This document shows, one piece after another, positions 18,153 to 23,898 of a DNA stretch of 26,140 nt (positions are counted from its first letter, which is position 1; the number at the start of each line of letters is the position of its first letter). The notes under the pieces are model-generated. The model was not told the DNA's origin. It was given only the letters and a program-made list of their open reading frames with translations, and did no database searches. The stretch comes from Fimenecus sp045631225 (GTDB lineage Bacteria > Bacillota > Clostridia > Oscillospirales > Acutalibacteraceae), in the NCBI GenBank assembly GCA_045631225.1, contig JAZQUG010000036.1:1-26140 (forward strand), written 5' to 3'. The position numbers and the translations under genes are program-made.

Positions 18153-18878
18153 TTAAATTATTCTGTTTACAATTTTAGAGAGCACAGCACGATACTTTTT
18201 GTCTTTTGCTCTTTCATACAAAAGTCCGTCAAGCTGTTGACTTCTTACTTGCTTACTGAACGGCAATATATATTCAATGTTTTTCACATTAGTTCTTACA
18301 TCATCAACAGGAGAATAAAGTTCATTCTCGTTCAAATTGAGAACTCTTATTGCTCGTTCACTATTAGTTCCAAACAATTCTTCATTAGATGCAAGATAAA
18401 CCATACTTTTAAGGTCAGGTGAAAGCACCATAATAACCTCATGTGCATTTCTCAATGCAATTTGTGATATAAGGTCATTTTCTTCATCTGTACAATCAAC
18501 AAATATATAACCTGCCATATTATTAAGTACGTCAAAGAATGAATTAACCTTATCTTCTGTTAATTCTGCAAAATCGTATTTATTCTCCCCTGCTTTGTAA
18601 CCAAGACAACCAAAGTTGTTCATTGATTTTACTGTTACCAAATGATTAAGGATATCCTCTTCATATATATCCGTTTTATCAAACATAGAACCAAGAGAAA
18701 AAATACTGTCAGGTGTATAATTAGGAAACAAAACACCTAAAGCCGGAACTTTTAAGGATGGTGAAATATATATTACTGACCCATTTGTTGTGGCACAGTA
18801 AAGTTCTTGTGCCAATTTTAAAGTGACGGTTGTTTTTCCACTACCAGGAGAACCGATTACTGCAATAATTTTAGCCAT
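18153..18878 (-). CDS. tadZ: TadZ/CpaE-like P-loop ATPase
   Basis: From ATG 18878 the product begins MAKIIAVIGSPGSGKTTVTL. The P-loop GSPGSGKTT is at the very N-terminus and FVDCTDEE near residue 145 would be the Walker B equivalent (VDC). No receiver domain precedes it, so it is shorter than proteobacterial CpaE. The P-loop lacks the ParA/MinD-type signature lysine (KGGxGKT), so partner-dependent activation may differ. TadZ proteins localise the Tad machine at the membrane or pole. ATG 18878 is preferred over 18893 because GAGG lies 9 nt upstream and ATGGCTAA overlaps the cpaB stop by 8 nt, allowing coupling. Confidence 0.8.
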   Translation of the reverse strand: MAKIIAVIGSPGSGKTTVTLKLAQELYCATTNGSVIYISPSLKVPALGVLFPNYTPDSIFSLGSMFDKTDIYEEDILNHLVTVKSMNNFGCLGYKAGENKYDFAELTEDKVNSFFDVLNNMAGYIFVDCTDEENDLISQIALRNAHEVIMVLSPDLKSMVYLASNEELFGTNSERAIRVLNLNENELYSPVDDVRTNVKNIEYILPFSKQVRSQQLDGLLYERAKDKKYRAVLSKIVNRII

Positions 18879-19605
18879 TTTTATCAGCCTCACTCACATT
18901 ATTTTTCGCAATAAAATCATCTTGCGCCTTAAGGAATTTATCTGCTGTTGCATCATCACCTCTGTAAACGAGAGCCACATGCATTACAGCACTTTCTTCA
19001 TAATTAGCAAGTACTTTTGCCTGTTCTACTGATACAAGAACTGTAATTGTAGTTGGAAGTTCAAAACTACCATCTTCGTTTTGTACAACATCATTTTCAT
19101 CAATACCACCCGATGTGGTTGTAGTGATTACTTTGACATATTTAAGAGATGATGGAATTTCTGTATTATCATCCTTATCAGTTACACAAATACTTACAAT
19201 ATCACCATTTTCAAGTTTACCCGAAAGACCACCCGCAAAAGAATTGATTGTAATACTCATTGCGACTTTATCACCTTTGAGTGATGATAAAACATTCTTT
19301 GATGTATTGGCATTATCTGTTACTTTATTTTCTGTTGCAAAATCGCCTTTAAAGATGTCAGCGGTTGCATATTTACCAACAACTATTTTTTTATCTTTAA
19401 TCACATTGTCTGATAACGCTGAATTTGATATTTTAACAACTTCAATATCCGTATCTTTGATTTCTGCACCGTGAGAAACATCCGCTATAAACCTGACAAC
19501 CTCTGTTTTTTTATCCGAGATATTATTCACCAGAGGTGACACAAGAAATATCACTGCCACAGAAAGAATAATACAGACAATACCTATCGCTGTTCTGTTT
19601 TTCAT
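18871..19605 (-). CDS. cpaB: CpaB/RcpC-like pilus assembly protein (SAF domain)
   Basis: The 244-residue product has an N-terminal membrane anchor (AIGIVCIILSVAVIFLVSPL). A SAF-type region follows (VSHGAEIKDTDIEVVKI ... IVVGKYATADIFKGD). A second region (AMSITINSFAGGLSGKLENG, then DIVSICVTD) is the characteristic CpaB/RcpC stretch ahead of its C-terminal beta domain. In Gram-negatives CpaB works with the secretin; here no secretin is encoded, and in monoderms it is thought to act at the wall. AGGAGG precedes ATG 19605. It lies between the prepilin peptidase gene and tadZ. Confidence 0.85.
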   Translation of the reverse strand: MKNRTAIGIVCIILSVAVIFLVSPLVNNISDKKTEVVRFIADVSHGAEIKDTDIEVVKISNSALSDNVIKDKKIVVGKYATADIFKGDFATENKVTDNANTSKNVLSSLKGDKVAMSITINSFAGGLSGKLENGDIVSICVTDKDDNTEIPSSLKYVKVITTTTSGGIDENDVVQNEDGSFELPTTITVLVSVEQAKVLANYEESAVMHVALVYRGDDATADKFLKAQDDFIAKNNVSEADKNG

Positions 19606-19619
19606 TGTGTAATTCCTCC

Positions 19620-20291
19620 TTAAATGAAGTACATAGCCATAAATCCAACCGACAAATATGGAACCAATGGAAATGCTTTTCCTTTTGTCTTGGACTTATG
19701 GCTAAAATATATGTTGCAAATAACTGCAAGAAAAAGACCAATAACAAGACCAACTATGCTCTTTTGAAAACCTAAAACAAAAGCACAGGCAGCAGAGATT
19801 TTAACATCTGCTCCACCAAGTTTATTTTTACTTACCATAGCACAGATTAACAACATGCCACCGATTACAAAGCCACTCAAAAGCATCGTTGGAATATTCA
19901 CAGTATTAGCACCTATAAATCCTGTGACGAAAATCAAAACGGAAACAAAATCTTTAACCTCGTGGGTCTGAATATCCGACACTGAAGCATAAAGTAAGAT
20001 TTGCAAAAAGATAATTCCTTTAACAAGTTCTATTGACCATCCAAAAGCCATTAGCAAACTTGACACAGCAATAATACTCAAGCAATGATATATTGGGACT
20101 TTTTTATTTTCTTTCTTATATCCCGGTGTTCTGCCTATAACCAACTTTGAAATCTTATGCATAATAAGATAAAAGAGCAAAATAGAAATGAAAATGAAAA
20201 GTGCATATACAACTTCTTGAAAGTTAAAATTTGATAATTGTTCAAATGAAACCAGTTTTATCGGTCCAATTGGTTGAATAAATTTAGTCAT
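19620..20291 (-). CDS. tadV: Prepilin peptidase, A24 family (TadV/CpaA)
   Basis: From ATG 20291 the product is 223 residues with about six membrane helices. The two catalytic aspartates are visible: Asp106 in YASVSDIQTH and Asp162 in LGGADVKIS (the GxAD-type motif). It lacks the methyltransferase domain of PilD, as is normal for TadV/CpaA. Its likely substrates are the two pilins just upstream and the two pseudopilins downstream. ATG 20291, 9 nt after GAGG, is preferred to the upstream in-frame start at 20342, which would place the intercistronic hairpin inside the coding sequence. It leads the machinery block that follows the pilin genes. Confidence 0.9.
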   Translation of the reverse strand: MTKFIQPIGPIKLVSFEQLSNFNFQEVVYALFIFISILLFYLIMHKISKLVIGRTPGYKKENKKVPIYHCLSIIAVSSLLMAFGWSIELVKGIIFLQILLYASVSDIQTHEVKDFVSVLIFVTGFIGANTVNIPTMLLSGFVIGGMLLICAMVSKNKLGGADVKISAACAFVLGFQKSIVGLVIGLFLAVICNIYFSHKSKTKGKAFPLVPYLSVGFMAMYFI

Positions 20292-20306
20292 ATTATCAGT
20301 CCTCAC

Positions 20307-20337
20307 AAAAACAGTGAGGCAGATAAATCTGCCCCAC
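20307..20337 (-). terminator. Intercistronic hairpin between pilins and peptidase
   Basis: Minus strand: stem GTGGGGCAGA / TCTGCCTCAC (10 bp, one G-U) with loop TTTA, then TGTTTTTG. It lies 13 nt after the second pilin stop and just before the tadV ribosome site. A partly read-through terminator here would give more pilin than assembly machinery, a common arrangement in pilus operons. Confidence 0.7.
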
Positions 20338-20349
20338 CACAAATATTAT

Positions 20350-20613
20350 TTAACCTGCATAACTAAACATCGCATCTACTCTTTCTTCAACGGCTGGAGC
20401 CATAACATCGTTAAAGAGAGAATAAAGGAGTGTAAGAATGAGTGCACCAAGAACCACGGCAATGAGCACTTTTACACCGGTATCCACATAAGCCTCTGCT
20501 TTTGTACCATCGAGAACTGAATGTGCTTTTGCATTCAATGTTGCTTCCTGAACTGCAAAAACATCCTTAACCTTCTGAACTGCTGATTTTACAAGTGATT
20601 TAATTTTTTTCAT
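20350..20613 (-). CDS. Flp-type pilin-like protein, copy 2 (DUF6133-like)
   Basis: From ATG 20613 (AGAGAGGAG upstream) the product is 87 residues: a basic amphipathic leader of about 36 residues (MKKIKSLVKSAVQKVKDVF), then DGTKAEAYVDTGVK and a membrane/oligomerisation helix (VLIAVVLGALILTLLYSLF). The longer ORF to 20742 just adds translated sequence from the neighbouring gene and is not credible. The first 69 residues differ from copy 1 at only one position; the last 18 (DVMAPAVEERVDAMFSYAG) differ strongly. It is probably the major or second major subunit of the fibre. The leader is much longer than in classical Flp pilins. The DUF6133 name is from memory. Confidence 0.85.
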   Translation of the reverse strand: MKKIKSLVKSAVQKVKDVFAVQEATLNAKAHSVLDGTKAEAYVDTGVKVLIAVVLGALILTLLYSLFNDVMAPAVEERVDAMFSYAG

Positions 20614-20629
20614 TATATTTTCTCCTCTC

Positions 20630-20893
20630 TTAACCTGCATAGTTAAAGAGTCCTTCAACTCTTGTCTTGACCGTTGGCATGATTGTGTCATTAAAGAGTG
20701 AATAGAGAAGTGTAAGAATGAGTGCACCGAGCACCACGGCAATGAGCACTTTTACACCGGTATCCACATACGCCTCTGCTTTTGTACCATCGAGAACTGA
20801 GTGTGCTTTTGCATTCAATGCTGCTTCCTGCACAGCAAAAACATCCTTAACTTTCTGAACTGCTGATTTTACGAGTGATTTAATTTTTTTCAT
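20630..20893 (-). CDS. Flp-type pilin-like protein, copy 1 (DUF6133-like)
   Basis: The 87-residue product has the same plan as copy 2: basic leader, DGTKAEAYVDTGVK at residues 35-48, hydrophobic helix about 49-67, and a short variable C-terminus (DTIMPTVKTRVEGLFNYAG). Glu40 and Tyr42 take the place of the Glu-Tyr pair of Flp pilins. GGAGGT lies 9 nt before ATG 20893, and the gene follows spoVG by 23 nt. It ends 16 nt before copy 2, so the two are co-transcribed. Likely role: major subunit of the Tad-type fibre, exported and cleaved by the peptidase at 19620-20291. Confidence 0.85.
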   Translation of the reverse strand: MKKIKSLVKSAVQKVKDVFAVQEAALNAKAHSVLDGTKAEAYVDTGVKVLIAVVLGALILTLLYSLFNDTIMPTVKTRVEGLFNYAG

Positions 20894-20916
20894 ATTGTTT
20901 TACCTCCAAATTTAGA

Positions 20917-21192
20917 TTAGTTCTTTTCTGAAATTTTTTCGTCATAAGCGTTAAACAAAGTTTCTTCCATTTGCTTTCGCACAGAAGAAGTGATTGGATG
21001 ACAAACAGGTTTCTTTACTTCTTCACCCTGTTTCATCCACGAGGTTTGTGGCATTGTAATATATCTGCCTTTTTCATTTTTACAGATACCTACGCCGTGA
21101 ATAACAAAACCCTCATCAATAACCACATTAGCATAAGCTTTTGTTGGTCTATCACCTTTAAAAATCTTTTTAATTTCTACCTTAATATTCAT
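20917..21192 (-). CDS. spoVG: SpoVG family protein
   Basis: The 91-residue product matches SpoVG along its length: VEIKKIFKGDRPTKAYANVV, DEGFVIHGVGICKNEKG, YITMPQTSW and CHPITSSVRKQMEETLFNAY. SpoVG is a small RNA/DNA-binding regulator in Firmicutes, best known from sporulation and surface-structure control. Here it sits first in the pilin block, 23 nt before pilin copy 1, with AAAGGA as ribosome site. Copies on mobile elements are common. It may regulate the pilus genes after it, which is inference. Confidence 0.92.
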   Translation of the reverse strand: MNIKVEIKKIFKGDRPTKAYANVVIDEGFVIHGVGICKNEKGRYITMPQTSWMKQGEEVKKPVCHPITSSVRKQMEETLFNAYDEKISEKN

Positions 21193-21208
21193 TGTTTGTC
21201 CTTTCTTT

Positions 21209-21251
21209 GTACTGTTAAAAAGAATATTTATCTTTAAATTTAGTACAGTAA
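21209..21251. promoter_or_regulatory. Pair of GTACWGTWA direct repeats ahead of spoVG
   Basis: GTACTGTTA (21209-21217) and GTACAGTAA (21243-21251) lie 34 nt apart in the 96-nt gap between parB and spoVG. TACTGT and ACAGTA also form a 6-bp inverted repeat. They are candidate binding sites for an element-encoded regulator (ParB is the neighbour). No convincing -35/-10 pair was found beside them. Confidence 0.3.
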
Positions 21252-21288
21252 GCTTTTAATTAATATGGTATTTTTGAGAGAGAAAATA

Positions 21289-22209
21289 TTATCGACTACC
21301 CTTATCTTTTATTCGCTGTAAATAGCGATTGTAATATTCAAGAGCTTTAATAACATAGTCACATTGTTTTTCTTTCGGAATACTATGGGGAATATGGTTT
21401 GTTATACGATTATCTCTGAATGGAGATTTCTCCTTTTGATTAGGTTTCTCTTCATCCATTATTACATCGATAACATCTTTTGATAATTTGCCTTGTTCAG
21501 CAAATTTTCGCATTCGCAATGTTTGAGCATGTGAAGGAGTTGCATCAGTATATTCAATAGCTTCAAAAACCCATCTTTGTGCATCCTCCGAAAGGTATGA
21601 CAGTTCTACTGCAGGCCGCATTGCAATTTGCTTTTCATCTACGAGTTTGAGCAGTGGTGAAATAAGATTGGTTAGACGAATATATCTATAAATTTGATTT
21701 TTGCTATCTCCTGTTTCTTCAGCAAATAAATCAACAGATTTTTTTCCTCTTAACATATTCCCCTCTGGGGAACAAGTTAAGTCATATCGTTCACCTCGTC
21801 TATTCATGGCATCAAGTCGCATTTTATATGCAAATGCTTTTTCAGAAGGTAATATTTCTTCTCTTTGCAAATTACTATCAACCATTGCAAGTATTGCCTC
21901 ATCTCTTGTAAGCACTTGAACTCGTGCAGATATTTTTTCTATACCTGCAACTTCAAAAGCTCTTTTTCTTCTATGACCTGAAACCATTTCATACTTTCCA
22001 TCTTCAATAGGTCTGACTAATATTGGCTGAATTAACCCTCTTGTTTTGATACTCTCAACCAGTTCATTCATACCATCATCGTCCTTTACCTTATACGGAT
22101 GATTTGGAAAGTCATTAATTACAGAAATGGGAATTTCTATAATTATCTCTTGTGTAATATCGGCGTCGTCATATACATCTGATTTTGATACGTTTTTCTT
22201 TTTTTCCAC
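21289..22209 (-). CDS. parB: ParB/Spo0J-family protein
   Basis: The 306-residue product has the ParB N-terminal nuclease/CTPase-type domain: IPISVINDFPNHPYKV, then ELVESIKTRGLIQPILVRP, YEMVSGHRRKRAFEVAG and SNLQREEILPSEKAFAYKM. A helix-turn-helix follows (KNQIYRYIRLTNL). The C-terminus (KQCDYVIKALEYYNRYLQRI) is a short helix, possibly for dimerisation. The start is GTG 22209, with AAAAGGA about 10 nt upstream. No parA partner is adjacent; the only ParA-like fold nearby is TadZ. On mobile elements such proteins act in partition, replication control or transcription; which of these applies here is unknown. Confidence 0.93.
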   Translation of the reverse strand: MEKKKNVSKSDVYDDADITQEIIIEIPISVINDFPNHPYKVKDDDGMNELVESIKTRGLIQPILVRPIEDGKYEMVSGHRRKRAFEVAGIEKISARVQVLTRDEAILAMVDSNLQREEILPSEKAFAYKMRLDAMNRRGERYDLTCSPEGNMLRGKKSVDLFAEETGDSKNQIYRYIRLTNLISPLLKLVDEKQIAMRPAVELSYLSEDAQRWVFEAIEYTDATPSHAQTLRMRKFAEQGKLSKDVIDVIMDEEKPNQKEKSPFRDNRITNHIPHSIPKEKQCDYVIKALEYYNRYLQRIKDKGSR

Positions 22210-22252
22210 TTTTTAATATTCCTTTTCGAAAATTATTTTGTCATGTGAACAA

Positions 22253-22351
22253 TTATCCAAAAATCTTTGTAATAATGTGGAATACAGGAATTACAACATT
22301 AAATGCCAATCCTTGTCCCACAGTGTACAAAATTGCCATAGGAATTTCCAT
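22253..22351 (-). CDS. Candidate 32-aa hydrophobic peptide ahead of parB
   Basis: ATG 22351 follows AGGAAGTGAG closely and opens a 32-residue ORF, MEIPMAILYTVGQGLAF then NVVIPVFHIITKIFG. It is almost wholly hydrophobic with a basic/Gly end, so it would be a small membrane peptide. It ends 43 nt before the parB start and lies just downstream of the structured RNA candidate. It could be a leader peptide, a type I toxin-like peptide, or chance. Confidence 0.35.
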   Translation of the reverse strand: MEIPMAILYTVGQGLAFNVVIPVFHIITKIFG

Positions 22352-22423
22352 CCATCTCACTTCCTTTCTTTTTATTTGGTTAATCATTTTCATAAATATA
22401 TTGCTTAAATAAATGATAACCAT

Positions 22424-22682
22424 TTCAGTTTGAACTACCTAAGTGTCAGAGCAGCTTACTCTGCCTCACGGGAATTCCACCCCTCTTTCTGTTAGAGCCG
22501 TTCTCATTGCCTGCGACGGTTTTATCACGTTCGGACTGTGACTAAACGGGAGTACCATTGTCATTCCGGTCCTCATCGCCTTACTTGTGGCTAACAAATA
22601 TTTTGTAGTATGTTTTTATCGCTCACTTAAACAAATTTAAGGTCATGGCGCACTCACTACCCAAGCTCTTCCCGAAACTGAA
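22424..22682 (-). ncRNA. Candidate structured RNA, about 259 nt, closed by a long-range stem
   Basis: This GC-richer, non-coding block stands out from AT-rich flanks. On the minus strand UUCAGUUU (22682-22675) pairs perfectly with AAACUGAA (22431-22424), enclosing everything else. Inside: UGAGUG/CACUUA (22656-22651 with 22445-22440); hairpins CUUAAA/UUUAAG (22641-22626), ACAAA/UUUGU (22606-22594), GCC/GGC (22591-22578), GAGgACC/GGUaCUC (22574-22550), GUUUaGUCAC/GUGAUaAAAC (22547-22519), GGGG/UCCC (22483-22470) and CAGAG/CUCUG (22463-22447). Several stems use G-U pairs that would be A-C on the other strand, which favours the minus strand and hence a position upstream of parB. No riboswitch class, tRNA or 6S-like core was recognised. 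The stems were paired by eye, so the fold is a model. Confidence 0.6.
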
Positions 22683-22734
22683 GTACTTAGTTTGTTCTAT
22701 TCAATTTTTAGGGTAAAAAGCTCCTTTTCATATA

Positions 22735-22807
22735 GCAACTTTTTAAGAAAAATATTTTCCCCCTCAAGGGGAAGGCATTTAGAAGGCCAATTTTTGCAAC
22801 TTTTTAA
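22735..22807. repeat. 12-bp direct repeat GCAACTTTTTAA
   Basis: GCAACTTTTTAA occurs at 22735-22746 and again at 22796-22807, flanking the hairpin at 22757-22773 (TTCCCC/GGGGAA, 5-nt loop). It could be binding sites or an accident of the AT-rich context. Confidence 0.3.
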
Positions 22808-22826
22808 AAAATTTTTTTAAAGATGC

Positions 22827-22864
22827 AAAAAAAATAGTAACTACCTTACTAAACAGGTAGTTAC
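22827..22864 (-). terminator. Strong rho-independent terminator (perfect 10-bp stem)
   Basis: GTAACTACCT (22837-22846) and AGGTAGTTAC (22855-22864) form a perfect 10-bp stem with an 8-nt loop. On the minus strand it is followed by TA and eight T's. No minus-strand gene ends just before it, so it would block leftward transcription entering the RNA/parB region, or end a short antisense transcript. Confidence 0.7.
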
Positions 22865-22977
22865 CATTACATTTTTTGATTATTTAGAGATTAAATAATA
22901 TTTGTTTTGAATCTATACACAACAAAATAATATTAAGTATTAAAATTAGAAACGATAATAAATCAGAGATTAATAAC

Positions 22978-23006
22978 TTGAAAAAGAAACAATAAAATAA
23001 TATGCT
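22978..23006 (+). promoter_or_regulatory. Sigma-A-type promoter for the plus-strand genes
   Basis: TTGAAA (22978-22983), 17-nt spacer, TATGCT (23001-23006), predicting a start near 23013. TGAGG at 23032-23036 gives the ribosome site, 7 nt before ATG 23044. Confidence 0.55.
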
Positions 23007-23043
23007 TTATATAGAATTATAATATTTATGTTGAGGCTTCACT

Positions 23044-23370
23044 ATGTCAAAAGGCTATATTTATATAATGACAAGTCCATGTTTAAAGGATATGGTCAAA
23101 ATCGGCTATGCTGCTAATGTAGAAGAGAGAAGAAAACAATTAAGCACAACTGCTCTCCCCTATGAATATGAAATATATGCTACATATGAAACTTCTGGAA
23201 AACTTGAAGACAAGAAACTTCATAAATTGATTGATAATCTTAACCCGGACCTTCGTGTTTCAAAAAACCGTGAATTTTTTGTTATGTCTGCTGAAGAAGC
23301 TTATGACTTATTAGAAGCAATTGCAACTATTAGTGGTTCACAAGATAAACTTAAGAGAGAAAAATCATAA
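23044..23370 (+). CDS. GIY-YIG nuclease-like protein (T5orf172/MUG113 type), 108 aa
   Basis: The product begins MSKGYIYIMTSPCLKDMVKI. GYIYIMTSP and VKIGYAANVEERRKQLS are the GIY...YIG-equivalent strand pair and the following Arg-bearing helix. LEDKKLHKLIDNLN and NREFFVMSAEEAYDLL are the later elements, with the Glu of REFF as the likely metal ligand. Such proteins cut or bind DNA and are frequent on phages and mobile elements. It is one of only two plus-strand genes, transcribed away from parB. Related proteins often continue into a C-terminal RAMA-like domain, which here is a separate ORF 8 nt downstream in another frame. Confidence 0.85.
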   Translation: MSKGYIYIMTSPCLKDMVKIGYAANVEERRKQLSTTALPYEYEIYATYETSGKLEDKKLHKLIDNLNPDLRVSKNREFFVMSAEEAYDLLEAIATISGSQDKLKREKS

Positions 23371-23378
23371 CAAATAAA

Positions 23379-23648
23379 ATGAATGCCGAATCAAGGAAAA
23401 AGAAACCTGCCGTTATCTTTGCTAAATGTAATATCCCTATTGGTGCAGAACTTGTGTTTATTGAAGACCCTACCGTTAAAGTAACAGTAGAAAGTGATAG
23501 AAAAGTTTCATACAATGATGAAATCACATCGCTATCTGCTGTAGCAGGTAAAATTAAAGGAGTTAAAGCAATCGCAGGACCTTCTTATTTTACATACAAT
23601 GGAAAACTGGTTTGCGACATCGCTAAAGAAACACAATGGAAAGAATAA
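23379..23648 (+). CDS. RAMA-like domain ORF, possibly the detached C-terminus of the GIY-YIG protein
   Basis: The 89-residue product contains IGAELVFIEDPTVKVTV, DRKVSYNDEITSLSAVAG and GPSYFTYNGKLVCDI, the pattern of a small domain (RAMA/DUF4357-like) that usually sits behind GIY-YIG or T5orf172 nuclease domains. No Shine-Dalgarno precedes ATG 23379. The frame is -1 relative to the gene before it and an A5 run lies at 23360-23364, so a single-base indel could have split one gene of about 200 codons. It could equally be a second gene translated by coupling. The terminator at 23666-23691 follows 17 nt after its stop. Confidence 0.7.
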   Translation: MNAESRKKKPAVIFAKCNIPIGAELVFIEDPTVKVTVESDRKVSYNDEITSLSAVAGKIKGVKAIAGPSYFTYNGKLVCDIAKETQWKE

Positions 23649-23665
23649 TTTAGATATAAAGCTCA

Positions 23666-23691
23666 AAACTCTCAGTAATCTGAGGGTTTTC
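23666..23691 (+). terminator. Rho-independent terminator of the plus-strand genes
   Basis: AAAACTCTCAG / CTGAGGGTTTT forms an 11-bp stem (one G-T) with loop TAAT, and the 3' arm ends in the T tract. The same hairpin may work from both sides. Confidence 0.75.
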
Positions 23692-23700
23692 TTATGCAAC

Positions 23701-23736
23701 AAAAAAGGATATACCACCCATACAGATGATAAATCC
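23701..23736 (-). terminator. Minus-strand terminator next to direct repeat copy 1
   Basis: Stem GGATtTATCATC / GGTGGTAtATCC with loop TGTATG and one T-T mismatch, then six T's on the minus strand. Its layout (repeat, about 8 nt, hairpin, T run) is the same as at copy 2, although the stem sequence has diverged while keeping its pairing. Confidence 0.65.
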
Positions 23737-23744
23737 CTATAATT

Positions 23745-23774
23745 TTATATTAGAACCACAGGTTGACTTTTATA
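23745..23774. repeat. 30-bp direct repeat, copy 1 (candidate attachment site)
   Basis: These 30 bases are identical to 25006-25035, core TAGAACCACAGGTTGACTTT. It is placed between the element side (GIY-YIG genes) and the GNAT islet. Read on the minus strand it encodes IKVNLWF and a stop. Length and setting fit the core site of a tyrosine recombinase. Confidence 0.65.
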
Positions 23775-23898
23775 CCGAAAAAGTGTAGATATACAAATAA
23801 ATTTTAAAATAAATATTTAAATTAAAAATTACATATCAAGCACAAAAATAAGTAAAAACACAACTGCCGAACCATAGCTCCACAACAAAAAATATTCC

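Larger units (their letters stand above)
20350..20893 (-). repeat. Tandem duplication of the pilin gene
   Basis: Two 264-bp genes in direct orientation, separated by 16 bp. About the first 200 bp of each are nearly identical at the DNA level (for example the stretch encoding the membrane helix), while the last 60 bp have diverged. This suggests recent duplication or ongoing gene conversion limited to the 5' part. Confidence 0.85.
22352..23043. other. Long intergenic region between the divergent blocks
   Basis: This 692-nt region contains no credible larger gene. From left to right it holds the candidate structured RNA (22424-22682), a small GGGG/CCCC hairpin (22757-22773), a 12-bp direct repeat, a strong minus-strand terminator (22827-22864) and the promoter of the plus-strand genes. 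The stretches 22690-22735 and 22870-22977 are AT-rich with nothing else recognised. Confidence 0.7.

Noticed and set aside
18153..18878. ParA partner for ParB
   Set aside because: The P-loop ATPase lies between cpaB and tadA and has the TadZ/CpaE position; its P-loop lacks the ParA-type signature lysine.
20350..20742. 130-aa extended version of pilin copy 2
   Set aside because: The added 43 residues are out-of-frame translation of copy 1; the 87-residue start has its own ribosome site.
22239..22253. parS-like palindrome TTGTTCACATGACAA just upstream of parB
   Set aside because: Only the outer four bases pair symmetrically and the centre does not match the parS consensus.
22441..22680. Coding potential in the GC-richer block
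   Set aside because: All frames are broken by stops and no ribosome site fits; the stem pattern explains the composition better.
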